The translations under genes were made by a program, and so were the position numbers. A stretch of DNA of 10,531 nucleotides. Source: Ectopseudomonas composti (GTDB taxonomy: Bacteria; Pseudomonadota; Gammaproteobacteria; Pseudomonadales; Pseudomonadaceae). Location of the stretch: the NCBI GenBank assembly GCA_946886245.1, contig CAMPIF010000110.1, forward strand, positions 1 to 10,531. Direction: 5' to 3'. Below, one piece after another: positions 6,068 to 10,531 of this stretch. Every line of letters starts with the position of its first letter. Position 1 is the first letter of the stretch. Below the pieces are notes generated by a model that saw only the letters and a list, made by a program, of their open reading frames with translations, was not told where the DNA came from and ran no database searches.

Positions 6068-6871
6068 ATGCCGCAGCCGATCTTCTTCGCTCATGCCAAC
6101 GGCTTTCCGTCCGCCACCTACGGCAAGCTGTTCGCCGCGCTGGCGCCGGATTTCCAGATTCGACACCTGGAACAGCACGGCCATGACCCGCGTTTTCCGG
6201 TCAATGACAACTGGTCGAATCTGGTCGATGAGCTGATCCATCACCTCGAAGGCGGCGACGAGCCGGTCTGGGGCGTCGGCCATTCGCTCGGCGGCGTATT
6301 GCATTATCACGCCGCCTTGCTTCGTCCCGAGCTGTACCGTGGGGTGGTGATGCTCGATTCGCCGGTGCTGACCCTGGCCGACCGCATGGTGATTCGCGCC
6401 GCCAAGCGTTTTGGCTTCATCGACCGCATCACGCCAGCCGGCCGCACGCTTGGGCGCCGTGAAGCCTTTGTCGATCTCGTCGAGGCGCGAGACTATTTCG
6501 CCGGCAAGAGCCTGTTTCGGCGTTTCGATCCCGAGTGCCTGGACGCCTATGTCAGTCATGGTCTGCAACTGAGCGAGCAGGGATTGCGCCTGAAATTCGA
6601 TCCGGCCACCGAGATCAGTATCTATCGCAGCGTGCCGCACACCTCACCAGGGCTGCCACAGCAGCTGGCGGTGCCGCTGGCCATGGTGCGCGGTCGCCAC
6701 AGTCGGGTGGTGTTGCCGCATCATGCGCGCCTGCTGCGGCGCATGCCGCGCGCGGAATATCACAACCTGCCTGGCGGCCATATGTTCCCTCTGGAACGTC
6801 CGCAGGTCACTGCCGATCTGCTGCGTCAGCTGTTCACCCGCTGGGCTGGTAGCCAGGAGCAAGGTGCATGA
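6068..6871 (+). CDS. Alpha/beta hydrolase, first of a pair
   Basis: A probable soluble esterase or lipase-like hydrolase of 267 residues; the substrate is unknown. FFAHANGFPS at 6-15 forms the first strand and oxyanion region, with HANG in place of the common HGxx. The nucleophile elbow GHSLGG at 71-76 gives Ser73, and LPGGHMFPLE at 234-243 gives the catalytic His238. The usual acid after strand 7 is not visible in MVRGRHSRV (207-214). Asp97 in VVMLDSPVL, after strand 6, is the best substitute, an arrangement known in some hydrolases of this fold. ATG codons at 6065 and 6068 are adjacent; 6068 is chosen because GAG at 6058-6060 is better spaced to it, but the site is weak and 6065 remains possible. 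Its stop overlaps the second hydrolase start as ATGA. Confidence 0.9.
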   Translation: MPQPIFFAHANGFPSATYGKLFAALAPDFQIRHLEQHGHDPRFPVNDNWSNLVDELIHHLEGGDEPVWGVGHSLGGVLHYHAALLRPELYRGVVMLDSPVLTLADRMVIRAAKRFGFIDRITPAGRTLGRREAFVDLVEARDYFAGKSLFRRFDPECLDAYVSHGLQLSEQGLRLKFDPATEISIYRSVPHTSPGLPQQLAVPLAMVRGRHSRVVLPHHARLLRRMPRAEYHNLPGGHMFPLERPQVTADLLRQLFTRWAGSQEQGA

Positions 6872-7731
6872 GCATGGATTTCGAGGAAGTTCGCCTGAGC
6901 CTGCCGCATATCGAGTTGGCGGCTCATCTCTACGGCCCAGAGGACGGTGTGCCGGTTCTGGCGCTGCACGGCTGGCTGGATAACGCGGCGAGCTTCGCGC
7001 GCCTGGCGCCGAAACTCGAGGGGCTGCGCATCGTCGCCCTGGATTTTGCCGGTCATGGTCATTCCGAGCATCGTTCGGCTGGCGCCGGTTACGCGCTGTG
7101 GGATTATGCCTTTGACGTGCTGCAGGTCGCCGAGCAGTTTGGCTGGGAGCGTTTCTCCATTCTCGGCCACTCCATGGGCGCGATCACTGCGGTGTTGCTG
7201 GCGGGGGCGATGCCCGAGCGGATCGCGCGCCTCGCCCTGATCGACGGCCTGGTTCCCTATACCGGTGAAGCCGAACAGGCGCCACACAAGCTCGGTGAGG
7301 CGCTGCGGGCCAGGCAGGCACTGAATGACAAGCGCAAACCGGTGTACGCCGAAATGGCGCGCGCTGTCGAAGCGCGTATGAAGGGCGTCGGCGCGGTCAG
7401 CCGTGAGGCGGCCGAGTTGCTGGCGCAGCGTGGCCTGATGCCGGTGCCGGGCGGCTACACCTGGCGCACCGACAGTCGCCTGACCTTGCCGTCGCCGCTG
7501 CGCCTGAGCTGGGCGCATGCGCAGGCGTTCGTTCGTGCGCTGCAGTGCCCGGTCAGTCTGGTATTGGCGGAGCAGGGCATGATGGGGGCGCAGTCGGCCG
7601 TGCGGACCCTGCTGCAGGAATTGCCGTTCGAGGTACACCGTCTGCCCGGTGGGCATCACCTGCATCTGGATGATGAAACCGGCGCGCAGCTCGTAGCGGA
7701 TTGTTTCAATCCATTCCTGCGCTTGCCTTGA
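6868..7731 (+). CDS. Alpha/beta hydrolase, second of a pair (SERHL-like)
   Basis: A probable soluble hydrolase of 287 residues. LALHGWLDNAASF at 31-43 supplies the HGW oxyanion motif, and VALDFAGHGHSEH at 56-68 is the strand-4 loop. The nucleophile elbow GHSMGA at 100-105 contains Ser102. LPGGHHLHLDD at 259-269 contains the catalytic His (263 or 264). Candidate acids are Asp126 in LIDGLVP after strand 6 and Glu235 in LAEQG after strand 7. The HGWLDN and GHSMG segments resemble the serine-hydrolase-like (SERHL) and MEST-type group. AGGAG at 6855-6859 lies eight bases before the ATG, and the ATGA overlap with the first hydrolase indicates translational coupling. The two differ in motifs and share little sequence by eye, so they are not a recent duplication. 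Substrate unknown. Confidence 0.92.
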   Translation: MSMDFEEVRLSLPHIELAAHLYGPEDGVPVLALHGWLDNAASFARLAPKLEGLRIVALDFAGHGHSEHRSAGAGYALWDYAFDVLQVAEQFGWERFSILGHSMGAITAVLLAGAMPERIARLALIDGLVPYTGEAEQAPHKLGEALRARQALNDKRKPVYAEMARAVEARMKGVGAVSREAAELLAQRGLMPVPGGYTWRTDSRLTLPSPLRLSWAHAQAFVRALQCPVSLVLAEQGMMGAQSAVRTLLQELPFEVHRLPGGHHLHLDDETGAQLVADCFNPFLRLP

Positions 7732-7781
7732 CTTGCCTGCGGCCCTGGGGAAAGGTGTGGCGGTCTGCCATGGAGGATCGC

Positions 7782-7862
7782 ATGATCGACCCGTTAAAAG
7801 TCGCCACTCGCTGTACAGCAAGCTCACCCGCCGTGTTTCTTCAGTGGACTGCCACCTCATGA
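7782..7862 (+). CDS. 26-residue small ORF coupled to the DUF4892 gene
   Basis: This short frame encodes MIDPLKVATRCT followed by ASSPAVFLQWTATS. A strong Shine-Dalgarno GGAGG at 7772-7776 lies five bases before its ATG, and its TGA stop (7860-7862) overlaps the DUF4892 ATG (7859-7861) as ATGA. The DUF4892 start has no ribosome binding site of its own, so ribosomes finishing this frame could re-initiate there. An in-frame ATG at 7770 exists but lies over the Shine-Dalgarno. No domain or clear transmembrane segment is visible. The peptide could be a pure coupling device, a regulatory leader or a functional microprotein. Chance cannot be excluded without comparing related genomes. Confidence 0.5.
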   Translation: MIDPLKVATRCTASSPAVFLQWTATS

Positions 7863-8674
7863 AGGGGCCTGTGCAGTTTCTTTCTGCGGTGCTTGCCACG
7901 GTCTGCAGCGGTGTCGCACTGGCGGCCGATCTACCTGGCAGTCGCGACCTCGAGGTATTGCCACGTTTTCCCGCCAGTCACATCGTCGCGTTCAAGGAAG
8001 CGGCCGATGTCGAGCGTATCTACCCGCAAGGCTCCATTCGCCGCATCAGCGGGCGGTTGCGCTATGAGCGGGAAATTCTGGTGCAAGGCCAGCACAGTGT
8101 GGTGACCTATGAACTGCCGCGCACCCACAGTGCCGATCAGGTATTCACGGCGGCGCGGGAGACTTTGCTGGAGCAGGGCGCCGAACTGCTCTACTGGTGC
8201 CAGGGCCGTGAGTGCGGCGCGAGCAGCCTGTGGGCCAACTCGGTATTCGGCAATGCCACGCTGTATGGCTCCGATGACCAGCAGGCCTATGCGCTATTGC
8301 GCCTCGCCGAGCCGAATCACGAAAGCCTGCTGGCGCTTTACAGCATCACCCGTGGTAATCGCCGTGCTTACCTGCATGCCGAGCAACTGGACGCCGAAGC
8401 CCCTCTGGGCGTATTGCTGCCGACGCCGGCGACCTTGCTGCGTCAGTTGCGCAGCGATGGGCAACTGAAACTGCCCGACGAAGCCAGGGCCGACAGCGCC
8501 TGGGTGCAGGTGCTGGCGCGCAGCCTGAATCTCGACAGCACCTTGCGTGTCAGCCTTGCCGGCAGCCAGGCCGAGGCCTGGCGCGAGGCGTTGATCGAGC
8601 AGCGCGTGCGCGAAGCGCGCCTGGAGTTGGGTGAGCGCTCGGATGAAACACTGAGTGTGCGTTTGTTGCGTTAA
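7859..8674 (+). CDS. Secreted DUF4892-family protein
   Basis: A 271-residue protein of unknown function that I match from memory to the DUF4892 family. Residues 1-23 form a Sec signal peptide: Lys2, a hydrophobic core QFLSAVLATVCSGV, and a VALAA cleavage site before DLPGSRD. The mature part is probably periplasmic and soluble, as no other hydrophobic segment is present. It contains an ASHIVAFKEAADVERIYPQG segment (about 38-57) and two cysteines close together in YWCQGRECG (about 137-145), which could form a disulfide. The frame is open upstream to 7733, but the signal peptide and the ATGA overlap with the small ORF fix the ATG at 7859. GTG at 7871 is less likely because it would remove the positive N-terminus. 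It is the last gene of the hydrolase group and is followed by an intrinsic terminator. Confidence 0.85.
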   Translation: MKGPVQFLSAVLATVCSGVALAADLPGSRDLEVLPRFPASHIVAFKEAADVERIYPQGSIRRISGRLRYEREILVQGQHSVVTYELPRTHSADQVFTAARETLLEQGAELLYWCQGRECGASSLWANSVFGNATLYGSDDQQAYALLRLAEPNHESLLALYSITRGNRRAYLHAEQLDAEAPLGVLLPTPATLLRQLRSDGQLKLPDEARADSAWVQVLARSLNLDSTLRVSLAGSQAEAWREALIEQRVREARLELGERSDETLSVRLLR

Positions 8675-8701
8675 GCTAGCATTCGCAATCGCCTGTCGCA
8701 G

Positions 8702-8728
8702 AGCGCCCGTAAGGGCGCTTTGTCGTTT
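8702..8728 (+). terminator. Intrinsic terminator after the DUF4892 gene
   Basis: AGCGCCC at 8702-8708 pairs perfectly with GGGCGCT at 8713-8719 around a GTAA loop, followed by a T-rich tail TTTGTCGTTT. It starts 27 bases after the stop. It closes the hydrolase/DUF4892 group and separates it from the AI-2E permease, whose ribosome binding site begins only six bases later. Confidence 0.8.
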
Positions 8729-8749
8729 CGTCGAAGGGAGTTTCGCTTG

Positions 8750-9835
8750 ATGGCCACTAATGATCGTCTGCTGGTGCAGATTCTTCTGCTCGGCCTGCTG
8801 GCTGCCAGCCTCTGGGTGCTGGCACCGTTCTGGTCGGCGCTGTTCTGGGCCGCCGTGCTGGCCTTTGCCAGTTGGCCGCTGATGCGCCTGCTGACGCAAT
8901 TGCTCAATGGGCGCCTGTCGCTGGCGGCGGGCATCCTGACGGGGGTCTGGGTGGTCATGGTCGCGGTGCCGCTGGTCTGGCTGGGCTTCAACCTGGCTGA
9001 CCACATCAAGGATGCCAACGCCCTGGTCAAGGATCTGCAGGTCGAGGGCCTGCCGCCACCGCCGAGCTGGCTGGCCAGCATTCCGCTGGTCGGTGATCGC
9101 CTGGTGGAGCTGTGGCGCACCATCGACCAGCAGGGCGCTGCCTTCTTCGACACGCTGCGGCCCTACCTGGGCCAGGTCGGCAACTGGCTGGTGGCGCGTA
9201 GCGCGAAGATCGGTGCGGGTATGGTCGAGCTGGCCCTGAGCCTGGTGCTGGTGTTCTTCTTCTACCGTGATGGCCCGCGCCTGGCGGTGTTCGTGCACAG
9301 CCTGCTGGAGCGGCTGATCGGCGAGCGTGCCGATCATTATCTGAAGCTGGTTGCCGGCACCGTGCAGCGTGTGGTCAACGGCGTGATCGGCACCGCCGCC
9401 GCGCAGGCCGTGCTGGCTTACATCGGTTTCGTCATCGCCGGGGTGCCGGGGGCGCTGGTGCTGGGCCTGCTGACCTTCGCCTTCAGCTTCATCATGATCC
9501 CGCCGCTGATCTGGGGCCCCGCCGTGGCCTGGCTGGTGTGGCAGGGGGAGATCGGCATGGCGATCTTCCTCGGTGTCTGGGGCTTCTTCATCATCAGCGG
9601 GGTGGACAACATCCTCAAACCCTACCTGATCAGCCGTGGCGGCAACCTGCCGCTGGTGGTGGTGCTGCTCGGCGTGTTCGGCGGCATCCTGGCGTTCGGT
9701 TTCATGGGCCTGTTCCTTGGCCCGACGCTGCTGGCGGTGGCTTACAGCCTGCTCAGCGATTGGGTGACGGACAAGACGCCAGCGGCCGAAGCGGCAGTGG
9801 ACAAACCGCTGCCAGGCGAGGAGCCACGCGGCTGA
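8750..9835 (+). CDS. AI-2E-family (PerM-like) transporter
   Basis: An inner-membrane protein of 361 residues in the AI-2E transporter family. The family is named for autoinducer-2 export by TqsA, but most members have other or unknown substrates, and some are Na+/H+ antiporters. Hydrophobic helices lie at about 8-41 (two), 57-80, 155-172, 212-250 (two), 256-282 and 300-336, matching the family's usual eight. The loop at 83-150 is the hydrophilic insertion typical of the family. Signatures are FFFYRDGPRL at 169-178, IPPLIWGPAVAWL at 250-262 and DNILKPYLISRGGNLP at 286-301. AAGGGAG at 8734-8740 is nine bases before the ATG at 8750; a TTG at 8747 is the alternative. The C-terminal tail from 341 is Ala/Pro/Glu-rich. 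Its stop abuts the stop of the convergent patatin gene. Confidence 0.92.
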   Translation: MATNDRLLVQILLLGLLAASLWVLAPFWSALFWAAVLAFASWPLMRLLTQLLNGRLSLAAGILTGVWVVMVAVPLVWLGFNLADHIKDANALVKDLQVEGLPPPPSWLASIPLVGDRLVELWRTIDQQGAAFFDTLRPYLGQVGNWLVARSAKIGAGMVELALSLVLVFFFYRDGPRLAVFVHSLLERLIGERADHYLKLVAGTVQRVVNGVIGTAAAQAVLAYIGFVIAGVPGALVLGLLTFAFSFIMIPPLIWGPAVAWLVWQGEIGMAIFLGVWGFFIISGVDNILKPYLISRGGNLPLVVVLLGVFGGILAFGFMGLFLGPTLLAVAYSLLSDWVTDKTPAAEAAVDKPLPGEEPRG

Positions 9836-9845
9836 TCAGCCGCGT
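9826..9845. terminator. 20-bp perfect palindrome spanning two convergent stop codons
   Basis: ACGCGGCTGATCAGCCGCGT is a perfect palindrome centred exactly between the TGA of the AI-2E gene (9833-9835) and the TGA of the patatin gene (9836-9838, minus strand). In RNA it forms an 8-bp stem with a GATC loop from either strand. The + strand continues TTCGCTTTCG, partly T-rich; the minus strand continues GGCTCCTCGC, which is not. It could act as a shared transcription end. Palindrome and position are seen directly; the terminator role is inferred. Confidence 0.5.
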
Positions 9846-10531
9846 TCGCTTTCGTACTTGTCGAGGGTGTCGCGAGCGATCTGCCGACCCAGCATGATCA
9901 GCTCCGGCGCCTTGTAGAACTCGAAGAAGCGGCATACGCGCTTGGGCACGTTGATCAGGATGTCCGGCGGGTAGCCAGCGATCTTGTACTGCGCCAATGA
10001 CGTCTGCATCACCTCGAAGCTCTGGTTGACCAACTCCAGCAGCGAAGCTGGCCCGCTGAATTCGGCTACCCGTGAGCCGCTGGCGGATTTCGGCGCGGGT
10101 TCATCATCGTCTTTGTGGCTGGGCGCCGCGGCCGGGCTGATGTCATCGGCGAGCCGCTGCTGCTCGGCGAGCAACAGGCTTTCGTCCTCGCTCTTGCGGC
10201 GAAAACTGGGCAGGCGCGAGCCGAGCGACGTCATCAACTGGTCGATGCGACCCTTGAGGGCCGCAGGGCGCTCGATTACCGGCAACTGATAGTGATTCTG
10301 GTTGGTGGCATTGAGGTTGACCGCGATGATCAGGTCGCAGTGGCTGGAAACCACCGGCACGATCGGCAGCGGATTGAGCAGGCCGCCGTCGACCAGCATG
10401 CGCTTGCCCTGGATGACCGGCGTGAACAGGCTGGGAATCGCCGCCGAGGCGCGCATCGCCTGGTGCAGGCAGCCTTCCTGGAACCAGATTTCCTGCTGGT
10501 TGGTCAGGTCGGTGGCGACGGCGGTGAAGGG
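9836..10531 (-). CDS. Patatin-like phospholipase, C-terminal part (cut by window edge)
   Basis: The window holds the last 231 residues of a protein whose N-terminus lies beyond the right edge; the frame is open to position 10531. It is a patatin-domain protein of the RssA/YlbK type, a predicted serine lipase or acyl hydrolase with a Ser-Asp dyad. The visible start PFTAVATDLTNQQEIWF and the segment QAMRASAAIPSLFTPV (24-39 of the fragment) are patatin signatures. DGGLLNPLPIVPV begins at residue 48, where Asp48 (10388-10390) is the dyad aspartate. The GxSxG nucleophile is outside the window. After the core, fragment residues of about 102-150 form a charged Ala/Pro/Asp/Lys-rich linker, followed by a conserved tail with NQSFEVMQTSLAQYKI and INVPKRVCRFFEFYKAPELI. 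ATG at 10456 is an internal methionine, not the start. Confidence 0.9.
   Translation of the reverse strand, partial: PFTAVATDLTNQQEIWFQEGCLHQAMRASAAIPSLFTPVIQGKRMLVDGGLLNPLPIVPVVSSHCDLIIAVNLNATNQNHYQLPVIERPAALKGRIDQLMTSLGSRLPSFRRKSEDESLLLAEQQRLADDISPAAAPSHKDDDEPAPKSASGSRVAEFSGPASLLELVNQSFEVMQTSLAQYKIAGYPPDILINVPKRVCRFFEFYKAPELIMLGRQIARDTLDKYESERG

Noticed and set aside
7728..7756. TTGACT as a -35 box for a promoter before the small ORF
   Set aside because: The -10 position at 17-bp spacing (AAAGGT) matches only 2 of 6 consensus bases, so no promoter can be supported. Readthrough from the hydrolases is simpler.
6826..7899. A 357-codon antisense frame over the second hydrolase, and a similar 347-codon frame at 8294-9337
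   Set aside because: Both are Arg/Gln/His-rich shadows of real + strand genes with intact catalytic or membrane features. No family motif is present.
1..10531. Mobile element, phage, defence island or CRISPR content
   Set aside because: I saw no transposase, integrase, direct-repeat array, tRNA attachment site or compositional break. The genes are ordinary pseudomonad chromosomal families.

Overview
The window is chromosomal DNA from a gamma-proteobacterium, almost certainly Pseudomonas in the broad sense. The signs are high GC content with strong G/C preference at third codon positions, AAGGAG-type ribosome binding sites, GTG starts next to good Shine-Dalgarno sequences, and protein sequences and gene order (gpsA, DUF4389, sixA, acyl-CoA synthetase, thioesterase) that from memory fit the pseudomonads. 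I see no insertion sequence, phage gene, tRNA, CRISPR or integration scar. This is a core housekeeping region, not an island.

Layout, left to right on the + strand. (1) gpsA, behind a consensus -10 box, starts a tight run with a small DUF4389 membrane protein and sixA; the last two overlap as GTGA. (2) After a 170-base gap come a promoter overlapped by a 24-bp palindromic operator, a long-chain acyl-CoA synthetase, a GC-rich hairpin, and a hotdog acyl-CoA thioesterase. (3) Next are an AraC-family regulator, possibly on a leaderless mRNA, and a LysE/RhtB exporter. (4) An operon-like group follows: two alpha/beta hydrolases overlapping as ATGA, a 26-codon small ORF I identify here, and a secreted DUF4892 protein that overlaps the small ORF as ATGA. 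It ends in a clear intrinsic terminator. (5) An AI-2E-family permease runs convergent to a patatin-like phospholipase on the minus strand, which is cut by the right window edge.

Lipid metabolism recurs: glycerol-3-phosphate for phospholipid heads (GpsA), acyl activation and acyl-CoA hydrolysis, and a patatin lipase. I see no evidence that these form one pathway beyond being neighbours. I did not find a large undescribed system. The most interesting items are small: the operator over the acyl-CoA synthetase promoter, the coupled small ORF before the DUF4892 gene, and a 20-bp perfect palindrome that contains the abutting stop codons of two convergent genes and gives both proteins the same C-terminal Arg-Gly.

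No stretch without a gene exceeds 300 bases. The longest is the first 229 bases, which hold the gpsA promoter and possibly the tail of an upstream gene that I could not identify.
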